Shown here piece after piece: positions 44,237 through 54,861 of a stretch of DNA of 64,000 nucleotides. The stretch lies in assembly GCA_030141605.1 (NCBI GenBank), contig JAQGDQ010000905.1, positions 17,774 through 81,773 on the forward strand, read 5' to 3'. The stretch is from Tubiluchus corallicola (taxonomy: Eukaryota; Priapulida; Priapulimorpha; Priapulimorphida; Tubiluchidae). The first letter of the stretch is position 1. Every line of letters starts with the position of its first letter. A program made the position numbers and the translations under genes. A model generated the notes under the pieces. The model did no database searches. It saw only the letters and a program-made list of their open reading frames with translations, and had not been told where the DNA came from.

Positions 44237-46628
44237 GTTTGCTAAGTCGTTCGGGGCTGCCTTTGTTGGAGACTGATGTGGTAGGGTCAAATTTTTTTGG
44301 TTTGGTGAGTGATTTGTTTAATGGTAGCGTGGATTCCTTTCATGTAGCGTACGAGCAGGATGTGGTAAGAAAGTATACTTCCTTTTATCGAAAGCATGTG
44401 TTCTTTTAATGTTTTAGTGTTTTTTTATGTAGTTGCCTTGGTCAAGTCGAGTGCTTTTTATGTGAGTGCAGTGTTAAGGCATAAGTACAATTCCGAAAGT
44501 TTAACTAATAGTTTAAGTTTTCGATGTGGTGGTGTGCTTTCTTTGGAGGATCGTGATTCCGTAGAGTCTAATGTCGACACTTTACGAAGTTTGGTTTGGC
44601 TTGAAGGGGATGCATATAGGAATTTACATGGTCATAAATTTATGTTGGATAAAAAAGATGGCAAGCATATACTTACCTAGATTAGTTAAGAAGAGAAATT
44701 CTGTTTCGTATGGTCGTTTATCACGAGCATTGAGATCGCTGGAGAGTTGTATTATTGATGGATATTATCGAGGCTTAAGGTCAGTTGAGCGTGATGCTGA
44801 GAAGGATCGTGTAAATAGTGGGTTAACATCTCTGGTTCATAATTTTACTGGCCAGAAATTAAGTAAGGAGCAAGTTGATTTTTTAAGTCAGGGCAATGGT
44901 TTTGTACCTAAAACACCTGTTCAGGTAAATAAATTAATTCAGACTTTAAAAGAATCTGTAGAGACTGCTCTGCTAAAGTATATTTTACGTTTGTTAAATA
45001 TATGGAAAAAACCAGCTAGATTTACAAGAGTGGAGATACTGAGGTATTTAAGTCATCCTGATTTAGCAAAATCTGCAAAGATAGAGATTACAAATATTTT
45101 ATTTAAGTTAGATAGGGAGATAAGCAGAATTGAGCATTATGGGTTAAGCACTCTAAAGGGTTCTTCAGTTTATAGAACATCTGAGATTATTAATGGTTTG
45201 AAAAAATTGGCTAGGCGTAATGGTTCAGTTATTCGCACAGCTGATAAGAATTGTGATTTTTCAGTAAATTGTTTGGAGTATTATCGCAGGGAGTATGATC
45301 GTCAGCTTTCTCAATCTTGTTATGAAAGGTGTAGCTTGAAGGTGGCTCAGGTTGTAGCGGAGTGCAGGAGTCATGTTGAGTTTTCTGTGCGAATGCATAT
45401 TGCTCGGATTAAGCGTATCAAGAACTATATTGATGTTTCTGGCAGGGAGGTTTATTTACCTAAAGTGAGCGAGGCTGATGCAGTAATATGTTCAGAAAGG
45501 AGTTGTAATGTTCCATTTAAACTGAGTTTCAGTTGAAGTGTAGGCCTAATATTACTGGCTATGATGCAGTGAATTTGGAGTTAAGTGAATTAGTTGGTAA
45601 GAAGTTAGAAAAGATAAATGAGGCATTGCTCGAGAGGACGCAGTCTGCATTTGTGGTACGGACTCTTGTTACAAATAGTTCTAGGGCGGTTGCTGTTTTG
45701 AAAACTTTGGATATCTCGCTTCGCTTGGCAATAGTGGAGTTTGACTTTGCTGAATTATATACTAATGTGAGTCATGTTGATGTACATTCTAGTGTCAAGT
45801 CAAGCTTGCTTATGTTGGGTGTTGATTTTTATGATATAGAGTCTTTTTTGCTTCTTTTGGATGAGTCCATAGATCAGAATTATTTTAGGGTGGGGATTAC
45901 ATATATAGGCAGGTTTCAGGTTTATTTATGGGTTCTAAGAGTTCTCTGGCAGCTGTCAATAATGTTTTGATATTTTCTGAGTATAGGTTATATAAGGATC
46001 AATCCAATTTAATAAGCAACGTGAAGTTCTTTAAAAGGTATGTGGATTCTGGCTTAGCTTTGGTACATTTGATTATCTTTTGATGTTTTTGGATGTCATT
46101 ACGCAGTATCTTTAGAAATAAAAATTGGGATTCGATCGTGCCGTATTCCTGGATTTGGAATTACGTTTGTCAGGTACTAGGGGAAGGAGGGCATTGATTT
46201 ATACGCATGTGAAACCTCAGAATCCTATGGTTTATTTGCATTATGACTCAAATCATCCTGAATTTGTCTTTAAAGGTTTTTGTCTTACGGAGAGTGTGAG
46301 GAATGATCGCATTTGTAATGATTATGTGGAGTTTCATCATAGGATGGAGGTCTTTTCTTCGCGTTTGCGATGTCTGGGTTATCCTGCTTCTGTTATTCGC
46401 TCTCATGTAGGAAATGTTGGCAATATTCAGGCTGCTTCATCGTCGAGAATTCGTAACGGTGATTTTAGGGTGTTCTATAATTGTTTGTTTGATGCTGTTA
46501 CAGGGGTGTCGTCCATGGTTAGTCGCATGCTAAGGTTGAATGGGGTTATGCAGGCTAATTCCCTAAATGGTAAATTTGCGAAATGTTTTATTTCAAAAGG
46601 CATCCTTTACGAGAGCTTTGGATTATAG
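44237..46628 (+). pseudogene. PLE reverse transcriptase (ORF2), frameshifted; YVDS at the catalytic site
   Basis: Successive frames give the N-terminal region (LSKEQVDFLSQGNGFVPKTP near 44865), the ADKNCDF-x10-YDRQL segment near 45240, and RT motif A region AIVEFDFAELYTNVSHVDVH (about 45730). After a frameshift near 45910 come the FMGS turn (near 45925) and RYVDSG at 46036-46053, where RTs have YxDD. The thumb-like part follows (FLDLELRLSG, YLHYDSNHPE, CLGYPASVIRSHV) in the frame 46125-46628, which stops at ILYESFGL. There is no GIY-YIG. At least three frameshifts are present, so this copy is dead. Lost aspartate and missing endonuclease may be decay or family traits. Confidence 0.75.
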
Positions 46629-46890
46629 GCCTGCTTCTGGTAGCTAGAAATAATTGGAAATAATTTGTTAAGGTAGTTTAGTCTTTGGTTGTGTGTATTG
46701 ACTTAGCTATGATGTTTTGTTTAAATGTGTAGGTTTGTGAGGTTGCTGCTGTTGTATTTATTGTTGAGTTCTTTGTTTTGTTTATGTGCTTAGGTTTTTG
46801 GTTTGTGTCTGCTATTTGTGGTCTGGTGGTTTTATATTCTTGAGCAGATTTGGTGTCTCTTTTTGTATGGAAAAAATAAATAAATAAAAA

Positions 46891-46900
46891 TAAAATATGA

Positions 46901-46941
<41 letters not shown>

Positions 46942-47518
46942 TATATATAGTTAGTGTTTGGATATTATGGTAGTGCATGTTGTTTAGAGTTTTGGTGTTG
47001 CTTTTTTAGGTTTAAGGTTTTGTTTTGCGTCATTGTGTTTTCTAAAATGTAAGGCTATACGTGTTTGCAAAGTAAACCTTATAATTTTTAAAATAAATTT
47101 TCTAGGTACTTAAACTTTGAGAGTTTTTTCCAAAGATTACTTTTCTAACAAATTTCATAAGGCACTGGTTAATATTTTGAAAGTTTTGTTTTGTAAAAAT
47201 TATAATTGAATATGATTGATTTTAACAATTAGTTTGCTTTAAATTGCTTTACTAGAACTTTTCTTTGTAAGGAACATTTATAAAATAAGATATTGCTTTC
47301 TTGAGTTATCATAAAGAAATACTTGAGGTTGCAGTATCCAGTTAGTTAGGGAAACAGTTGTGAGTTATAAGATTTTTTAGCATTTCCAAACTATTTTCAG
47401 GCGACTACACGATAAGAATGTTAAAAACCGATAAAAACGAGTGTCCAACTTATTTAGTGTTTGTTTTTGTGAGATGACTAACAATTTTCTTTTTCTAGAT
47501 TTGAAGTATTCTGAAAAT
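46891..47518. other. TA microsatellite and unique DNA
   Basis: (ta)n at about 46905-46950; no gene recognised in the rest. Confidence 0.6.
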
Positions 47519-48900
47519 GAGCATAATTCTGAAACCTTAAGGAACGTGGAAACATGGGTAAATCTAGTCCTGGCTGAAAATTCAAACACGTTAGTATCTC
47601 ATTCAACCTCCAATGTAGGAAAAGTTGAACACAATTGTATAAAAAAGTTTTTTTATCACAGGATACTGCAGAACAACAGGTGATGTATTGTAGTTACAGT
47701 AGAAAACAGAATATCTAAGCAAACTGTATTCCATCAACCATAACTAATAACTTATCAGGAGACCTGACTAGTTAAGTAACAAAATGGAGCTACAAGCAGT
47801 GTCATAAATGCACTTTACAATGTACAGTGCAGCCCAAGCAGTGCTGACTCTGTAAACAGTTGCCAAGCCATTTTCACACTGTTTAGTCGTATAAAAAAAT
47901 CTAGCAATCACGGATATCTGAAACAAGGGACTATCAGCTGTTCAGCAAAACAAAACAAGGGACTATCAGCTGTCCAACAAAACAAAACAAAGGACTACCA
48001 GCTGTTCAGCAAAACAAAACAAAGGACTATCAGCTGTTCAGCAAAACAAAACAAAGGACCAACAGCTGTCCAGCAAAACAAAACAAAGGACTATCAGCTG
48101 TTCAGCAAAACAAAACAAAGGACTATCAGCTGTCCAGCAAAACAAAACAAAGGACTACCAGCTGTTCAGCAAAACAAAACAAAGGACTATCAGCTGTTCA
48201 GCAAAACAAAACAAAGGACCAACAGCTGTTCAGCAAAACAAAACAAAGGACTATCAGCTGTTCAGCAAAACAAAACAAAGGACTATCAGCTGTCCAGCAA
48301 AACAAAACAAAGGACTATCTGCTGTCCAGCAAAACAAAACAAGACTATCAGCTGTTCAGCAAAACATTACTGTGTTGTTTTGTCAGAGAGTCTGTAAGAC
48401 TGTGAGAGTCTACAGAGCAACAGGTCACGTTGTTTTGGAAGCATGAAATGTGCTGCCATTAAATGCAGCAGTGTAGCATCTTCAGCAAGAAAGCAGTGTC
48501 ATAAACAACACTTTGCAGTGTACAGTGCAGTGCAAGTAGTGCTGACTGTAAAACCTTGCAAAGCTGTTTTTCACTGCTTAACCCAAACAAATGTCTTGCA
48601 ACCGCAAGTGAAACAATTGAAGCTATTCTACTCTACTCTGCTCTGATTAGGGCGCTAAGGAAGCGAAACTAGATCAGGTTTTGGAACCGAAACTAGTGCT
48701 TCCTGTTTTGCTTCGATACTGGTAAAACTGTTCCTGTAAGCAATGGAACAGTACTTGATTAAAGCCATGCGAAAAATTCATAAAATTTTCCAGAAATATC
48801 CTTGCAATTTTAAGCAATAAATCAGCTCTGCTGAGCTCTGCAAATGAGCATCCTCTTAACTCCTTCAGGACCGCACCATTCAAAATAGGTCTTATAAGAT
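47519..48900. repeat. Duplicated block A, copy upstream of PLE copy 3
   Basis: Aligns with 40953-42480; its 32-bp array (about 47930-48365) has about 13-14 units against about 19 in the other copy. Flanks are nearly identical apart from small indels. Confidence 0.9.
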
Positions 48901-49075
48901 CCACTACCTTTTTGTTACTGTACCAGCACGTACATTACTAGATGATTACAAATTAAGTACTGTTCTATTCAGGAGAATCTCTGCTATTTAATCATGCTAT
49001 TTGTTTAAACATTTATATGCGTTTCAATTGGATAAAATTCCAAAAACATACCCTGTTCAGGCAAACATTATGTGT
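48868..49075. repeat. Dispersed repeat R1, copy 3
   Basis: Matches 165-375 over about 200 bp, including aaaataggtcttataag, ctgttctattcaggag and aattggataaaatt. Confidence 0.85.
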
Positions 49076-49089
49076 ATACAATGAGGAAA

Positions 49090-50325
49090 ATGAGCAAACG
49101 ATCTATACAGCTATGGACCAGCAAACAAAATAGGCAATGGAGTAATGGGTCGCACAGAGCAGGTTGTCATGCGGAAGGCAGCATCTTTGTCATTCCAGGA
49201 AAGCTTATCTGTTAAGAGACATACTCAAGTTGTTTTCAAAAGTTGGGTACAGTTAGTGTAGTTGGTGCTAGTGGTAGCAAGCGTTCTCCTTCTGTGTGTT
49301 CCTCTTCGGGATTTTTAGGGAAGAGAGCAGGTAACGAAAGGATAGTGTCTCATTATAATTCCAAGATAGGTTCATTAGAGTTAAAGCAGAAGAATCCTGC
49401 AATATCCTATGATGATCATAATGAAATTGTGTCATTTGATGAGGGTGGTTCAGCAGAAATGCCAAAAGGGAAGATTGGTAAGAGGGGGAGGGCAGTTTGC
49501 ACGAATCCAGATTTGTGGATGAGGTTGGTGGTTCGTTAGTTGATAAGGATGTGCAGACTGAGGCAATATTAGACTGAAAGATAGATTCAATTTTAAGGGC
49601 TATGAAGAATTTTTTGAAAGAGGAGTCTGTAGGGGGTAAGACGCATGAAGTGGGGGAGGGATACGTATTCGTTATAGTGGTCAGAAGATAGATAATTATC
49701 TTGTTAAGAGAAGTGCAAATAAGTATGAAGATCAGACTGAGATGTCAAAAGGGACTTGGCAGGTGAAGCCCAAACATTATAACCTTAGTAGGGAGAGTTT
49801 AGCTTTTTTAGATAAACAGTGTCCTGATTTGAAGTACGATGCATCCGTGTTATTTAGTTTATTTGATTCGGCAGATAAAGATGACAGATTATTACTAGCT
49901 CGTTTTCATGGCATTTTGCATAAGATGGAGACATGGGGGGGATGCATATGAGGGTTTCTTCTTTAAGTTCTAGTATATTGAAACAAGCAGAGGAGTTTGC
50001 TCAGTTAAGTCGCGGTTATAGTTGTACCTATGATTCGTTATTAGTTGAGATCAGGAGTTTAATTTCTTTAATGAAAGCAGGGAGGTGTAAGGAAAAGTAG
50101 TTTGGGAGGCTAATTAAGTAGACCAATTATGGTTATTTTAATTTGTCTGTTATTAGATTGTATTTTAATTGATACGATTTGCACTTTATTTGGTCTTTAA
50201 TTTGTTCTTGTTATTTGTGTGACCTTTTTTATTATTTTAATTTTTGTGCATGGTGTTTGGTTGATTTATTGTTGATGAAACTGGTACTTAAAGTTGGTTT
50301 GATTTTTTTAAGATTTGGGCATTTT
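49090..50325 (+). mobile_element. Penelope-like element, copy 3 (ORF1 only, cut by a LINE)
   Basis: Contains the ORF1 middle and C-terminal halves in two frames (49243-49539, 49742-49951 and onward to a stop near 50098): NSKIGSLELKQKNPAISYDD, WQVKPKHYNLSRESLAFLDK and KQAEEFAQLSRGYSCTYDSL. About 640 bp present in copy 2 (about 43040-43680) are missing near 49146. At about 50326 the sequence switches to LINE RT. Confidence 0.8.
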
Positions 50326-51840
50326 TCTTAATTGGTCAGGTGGACCAGACAGTCTCAAGTCAGAGCATTTTAGATATGCCTCTCACGTGTTACCAGTTTT
50401 GTTCGCATTGTTTTATAACTCTTGTATCACTCATTGTTTCTTACCAGACTCACTAATGTTATCAGTAATTGTGCCACTTATTAAAGACAAAAATAGAGAT
50501 ATAACAGACAGAAATAACTTCAGACCCATCGCGTTATCTTCTGTCTCTAGTAAACTTTTAGAAATTGTTGTATTGACTCGTTATGCCGATTGTTTACCTG
50601 CCACACCCAACCAGTTTGGTTATGTGGAGAACTTGGGTACTGAGTTATGTATTAACATGTTAAAAGAAGTAGTAGACTATTATATAGACTGCCAGAGTAC
50701 TGTACATATAATGTTTTTAGACGCCTCCAAAGCCTTCGATAGAATTAATTATTTTAAACTGTTTTTAAAACTCATTGAAACTGAGATTCCAAATGTTGTT
50801 GTTCGTTTACTTGTTTTCTATTACACCCATCAAGACATGCTGGTGAGATGGGGCAATTATAGCTCTGAGGTTTTTAAAGTTGGCAATGGTGTACGACAGG
50901 GAGGAAAGATGTCCCCTCTTCTGTTTAATTTCTACTTTAGAGAACTTAGTGAAAATCTAGCCTCTAGTAATCTTGGATGTCAAATTGCAGATATTTATTA
51001 CAATCATTTGACATATGCTGACGATATTTGCCTATTAAGTACCACGACAACTGCTCTGAAGAAATTATGTGATATATATGTTGATTATGCAGCAAAATTT
51101 GATATTTTAATTAATGTTGACAAAACTAAGCTTCTGACTATAACGTCTTCCATTATGAGCAACTTTGAGTTCGGAACAGTTAAGTTAGCTGGATCGGTTA
51201 TTGAGCCTTGTGATAATGAAAAATATCTTGGTCACATCATTTCTAGGGACAACAGGGACGATCTACGACAAGTAGGCATTTATTACTCTCGAGCAAATAA
51301 GCTATGCCGTAAATTTTACTATTGCACCAATGCTGTAAAAACACGTCTATTCAATACTTATTCTAATAGCTTCTACTGTATAGCCACCTGGCGGCATTTT
51401 CATAATTATAATCTGAACAAACTTAAAGTTGCTCATAATAAATCAATGCGAAAATTTTTCAATTACCAGTTCGATCACAGTGCTATGGCCATTTCTGTGA
51501 CGCATAAATTAGTGTACTTTGATGTTATTTACAGGAAAAGCATTTACAGTCTGGATACTAGAATTTCAAACAGTAAAAACTTGTTGTGTAGAACGATATT
51601 TGGTAGTGATATTTTATTTACTTCTAGTATAAGAAAGATGTGGAGAATAAAATTGTATGCTTAATTTTTTACATATTCATTGATATAATGATTGAAGCAA
51701 TGCGAAATGTTATTATTATCATTATTATTTTTTGTAATGTTGTTTTTGCGTTGTGTTTACATTGTGTCGTTTATTTACTTGTATTTTTGTTGTATATATA
51801 TGAACGAAAGTTTGAAATAAAGAAGTAAATCAATTAAATC
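50326..51840 (+). mobile_element. 5'-truncated non-LTR retrotransposon (LINE) with long RT frame
   Basis: The frame 50315-51664 encodes about 440 residues of LINE RT. Counting from 50315, it has SEHFRYA (16-22), FRPIALSSVSSKLLE (69-83), FLDASKAFDRI (134-144, motif A), GVRQGGKMSPLLFN (192-205), YADD (234-237, the catalytic aspartates) and a C-terminal CRKFYYCTNAVKTRLF segment. The RT frame is undamaged, so insertion is relatively young, but the 5' half (endonuclease and ORF1) is missing, as usual after incomplete target-primed reverse transcription. The 3' end carries aaataaagaagtaaatcaa and then a CT-rich tract. It looks CR1/jockey-like, but the clade is not certain. Confidence 0.9.
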
Positions 51841-51907
51841 AAATCTCTCTCTCTCTTCCTCTTCTTCACTCTCTCTTTCTCTCTCTCTTTCTCTTTCTCT
51901 CTCTCTC

Positions 51908-51991
<84 letters not shown>

Positions 51992-51995
51992 TTCT
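51841..51995. repeat. CT-rich microsatellite with a CA tract
   Basis: ctctctctt runs with an internal acacacacacac block near 51931-51946. Confidence 0.96.
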
Positions 51996-52179
51996 ATATT
52001 GCTATAGCAGTATGTCAAATGAAAATGAATTATTACCTTTAATTAATTTATTAAGTAAAACTTAATCTCCTTTAATGTTAATTTAATAATTGCTGTAAAA
52101 ATAATAACTTTAATATACGTCTACTGATAGTTCACGTCCACTGATAGCAGCGTCGTGTTTTTTTACAATTCAACGGATA

Positions 52180-52351
52180 CACACTAGGATTCTAATTGAT
52201 ATATTTCGCACTCGCGTTGGAGTACACACTATAAAAATGTTTGCTGCAAAACAGGATTAGCCATGCACGCTGGCATTAGAGTACACACTAGGATTCAAAT
52301 TGATATATTTCGCACTCGCGTTGGAGTACACACTATAAAAATTTTTGCTGC
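52180..52351 (+). repeat. Duplicated promoter-like segment, 103-bp spacing
   Basis: acacactaggattc, aattgatatatttcgcactc, gcgttggagtacacactata and aaaat..ttgctgc occur at about 52180-52248 and 52283-52351. Each copy ends in a TATA-like actataaaaat. They lie 85-250 bp upstream of the glutamine-rich gene's own TATA box. Confidence 0.85.
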
Positions 52352-52432
52352 TCAATATCTGAAACAGTACGTGTACTCTAACGTCCGTGTAACAAGAACA
52401 ATTAAGAACGTCGTCTTTAATCCCAGGCTAGC

Positions 52433-52463
52433 TATAAAAATACCCTAGCCGCCAAGGTTTCAG
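52433..52463 (+). promoter_or_regulatory. Core promoter of the glutamine-rich secreted protein gene
   Basis: TATAAAAA at 52433-52440 with an initiator-like TTTCAGCAC about 27 bp downstream (52459-52467). That leaves a 5' UTR of only about 13-16 nt before the ATG at 52476. Confidence 0.6.
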
Positions 52464-52475
52464 CACTACTTCAAA

Positions 52476-52550
52476 ATGCGTTTAATCTTGCTATTTGGTC
52501 TTCTTTCCGTTTGTCCTTTGGTGTTCGGAGGAAAAAACAATATTTCGAAG
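52476..52550 (+). CDS. Secreted glutamine-rich protein, exon 1 (signal peptide)
   Basis: ATG in good context (TCAAAATG). Exactly 25 codons encode MRLILLFGLLSVCPLVFGGK and NNISK, a clear signal peptide with a likely cut after VFG. The exon ends cgaag followed by GTAATA (donor, 52551) in phase 0, and the frame continues directly into exon 2 after a 186-bp intron. Confidence 0.75.
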
Positions 52551-52736
52551 GTAATAAATATCATTTATATTAATTTACATTAGCATTTATTATCAAAATA
52601 TCTAAAACTGCTGATTAAAGTCTAAAGTTTTCTGAATAACATGTTGGGTTTAAAATGAATGTAAATGAAATGAAGAATAATTTTCCATGTTGTTTGAAAA
52701 ATCTGTTTTTTTAACAAAAATATGTCTATGTTACAG

Positions 52737-53096
52737 AAAATGGAAGGATTGCAATTGAATCCGGCATGCAATAGACGACAACAACAGCAACAAGAACAAC
52801 AACAAGAACAAGAACAACAACAACAACACCAACAACAACAACAACCACAACAACAACACCAACAACAAATTCTTGGACAATTCATGGCACACGTGCAAAC
52901 ACAACTTGAACGAATTTCACACATACACCAACAACAACAACAACAATTACAGCAACAGCAAGAGCAACAGCAACAATTACAACAACAGCAAAATATAAAT
53001 CGCAGAAACGGGTACAGAAACAGACAGCGGCCATACAACAACAACAGACGACGCCCAACCAGACCCAACTATTGCGTTTACAATTTCTTCAACTGA
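52737..53096 (+). CDS. Secreted glutamine-rich protein, exon 2
   Basis: Follows a tatgttacag acceptor (AG 52735-52736) in phase 0. The mature protein, about 125 residues, starts near KMEGLQLNPACNRR and has two long Gln tracts with His, Pro and Glu interruptions around a conserved-looking core ILGQFMAHVQTQLERISHI. It ends in a basic Asn/Arg tail, YRNRQRPYNNNRRRPTRPNY, then CVYNFFN and TGA. It has two cysteines, one near each end of the mature chain, which could pair. The family is unknown; a secreted structural or matrix role is only a guess. The core is duplicated at 53940-54020. The 3' UTR carries a histone-type stem-loop. Confidence 0.75.
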   Translation, partial: KMEGLQLNPACNRRQQQQQEQQQEQEQQQQHQQQQQPQQQHQQQILGQFMAHVQTQLERISHIHQQQQQQLQQQQEQQQQLQQQQNINRRNGYRNRQRPYNNNRRRPTRPNYCVYNFFN

Positions 53097-53173
53097 TATA
53101 GAGAACCACTTCTGCATAGAGATAGACTTCTGCTTCCGAACACCAAAGCCAAAGAGATCTAATATAACCAACC

Positions 53174-53210
53174 GGCCCTTTTCAGGGCCACAAAATTTAT
53201 CCGAAAGAAA
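53174..53210 (+). promoter_or_regulatory. Histone-mRNA-type 3' stem-loop and downstream element
   Basis: GGCCCTTTTCAGGGCC (53174-53189) is a six-base-pair stem with a TTTC loop, matching the replication-dependent histone consensus GGYYCTTTTNAGRRCC. ACAA follows (consensus ACCA), and 13 nt after the stem lies GAAAGAAA (53203-53210), resembling the U7 snRNA-binding histone downstream element. It begins 77 nt after the stop codon of the glutamine-rich gene. It could equally be the relic of a histone gene: the 40 nt before it can be read as LLLPNTKAKEI and a stop, faintly like an H2A tail. Confidence 0.75.
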
Positions 53211-53219
53211 ATTCTGATT

Positions 53220-53880
53220 TTGCAATTATTATTACTATTATTAGTATTATCATTAATATTATTATTATTATTATTTCCTATGGATAAGAGTAGCATAAAC
53301 AAAATAGAACTGCAGCTTTACTGGTAAGCAAGGGTTAGAAACAATGTACAGTAATTTTAATTAGCCAAAAGTGCCCCATACAGAGGGGACAACATGTTGC
53401 AGCATATCACACAGTACAATAAAGTAGGTACTTTAGGGCTTTACCGCGGCCTATTTATAGCAATAACAACTGCTACAGATTATGAAACATTGTAATTTTT
53501 GTCAGACATGACAATGAATGTGAGCTTTAAACGTAGTTAAATTCAAATGGGCAACTACAAGTGGCAAAAAATTCCACACATTTATAACATGACAAGCAAT
53601 ATAAAAAGACACCTGTAGTCATAATCAACGAGGCCAACTAGTAAGTAAAAATTAAGTCAGCTCGCTGAAGTCTAATGTGCGCAAGATAAAGAGACTACAC
53701 AGAAAGTTGCTCATTATAATTAAATTAGAATAATTCATAGATAAGTGGGTGGCACAACATTGGGCATTTTCCAAAAATCAATATCTCACCGATAATGAGG
53801 CAACCAAACTTGGCATGCCTACTCAAGTTTTGAACATATTAGAGACCAACAAATAGATAACCATAGAAAACACAGAAAAT
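53220..53880. other. ATT microsatellite and unique DNA
   Basis: A (tta/att)n tract at 53225-53275, then no recognisable gene. Confidence 0.6.
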
Positions 53881-53884
53881 AAAG

Positions 53885-54045
53885 TGAAATTAACTCAACA
53901 ACACCAACAACAACAACCACAACACCAACAACAACAACCACAACAACAACACCAACAACAAATTCTTGGACAATTCATGGCACACGTGCAAACACAACTT
54001 GAACGAATTTCACACATACAGCAACAACAACAACAGCAATTAAAA
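53885..54045 (+). pseudogene. Partial duplicate of the glutamine-rich exon 2
   Basis: Repeats the second Gln tract and the core ILGQFMAHVQTQLERISHI nearly letter for letter, without exon 1, an acceptor or the C-terminal tail. At about 54050 it runs into PLE 3' sequence, so the open frame continues artificially. Confidence 0.85.
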
Positions 54046-54054
54046 CTCGGGTTG

Positions 54055-54780
54055 ATTCACCGTCAGGAGGGTGTAGTGGCAGTTTCAGGGTGTTTTACAG
54101 TCATTTGTTTGATGCTGTTACATAGTGTGTCGCTTATTGTTAGTCGTATGTTAAAGTTATGGGGTATGTCGTACGAATGGGGGTTATGTAAGCTATTTCT
54201 GTATATGGTAAATTACAAAATGTTTTGTTTCAAAAGCCGTCATTTATGAAAACTTTGGATTATAGATGGGTATAATGATAGTGTCATGTGCTGCCACCTT
54301 TTAGGCCTTGCTGCAAATTTGGACTGTATACATATATACTGAGGTGATACCTTCTTTATACAGAAGGCAATAGGACAGTAAAGTGCCACACTGTCTTGAT
54401 TCTGCTTAGTTTAGCCTGATTTGATCATTTTGTAAATGCTTGTGACTTGCAGTTTGTTGACGCTTTTCAGATTTAAATGCCAGAGCTGGCCAATATACGT
54501 AAGTTCAAAGTTTAATTTCTATTTGATGCAACATTTCTACTTTGCAACACTACACTTACAATTTGTTGTAATCTGTAACGTTTTTGATTTTCACACCTAA
54601 TTTTAATAAGGATATTCACACCTATTTTGATTTATTTCCCCCCCCCCCCAGAATAAATAACAGTTAGCAAAGCCAATGCGGAATTGGAAGTTTTTGTTCT
54701 GGGACATTCCGTCAGCTACAATAGACCTGCTTTTGACAGTTAGAAAAATATTGGAAATAATTCGGGTATCCGCAAATGTA
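54055..54780 (+). mobile_element. Penelope-like element, copy 4 (3' end only), interrupted
   Basis: ttcagggtgttttacagtca, tttgtttgatgctgttaca and ttagtcgtatgttaaag match 46465-46630 of copy 2 up to gaaaactttggattatag (54248-54265). The 3' UTR match resumes at about 54725 (acctgcttttgacagttag, ttggaaataatt). Between lie about 455 bp of foreign DNA, with atag at both junctions and a C-homopolymer near 54642. Confidence 0.75.
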
Positions 54781-54861
54781 TCCATTTAACGCATTTTGGT
54801 AACACTGATTTCAGTATTAAAGTAAAGAGAGTTTTAAAATATGCCATACGTTAAATAATTA

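Larger units (their letters stand above)
43360..46890 (+). mobile_element. Penelope-like element, copy 2 (most complete)
   Basis: Order: 5' region, ORF1 (to 44116), a T-rich gap ending in an acceptor-like ttttttcacag (44236), ORF2 with RT signatures in several frames (44237-46628), a G/T-rich 3' UTR and an A-rich aataaataaataaaaat tail near 46870. A poly-TA microsatellite (46900-46950) follows. PLEs are a distinct retroelement class related to telomerase RTs, normally with a C-terminal GIY-YIG endonuclease. None is seen here. Confidence 0.8.

Noticed and set aside
52622-53068. Cys-rich minus-strand frame opposite the glutamine tracts
   Set aside because: It is the antisense of CAA repeats. 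The plus strand has signal peptide, splice sites and TATA box.
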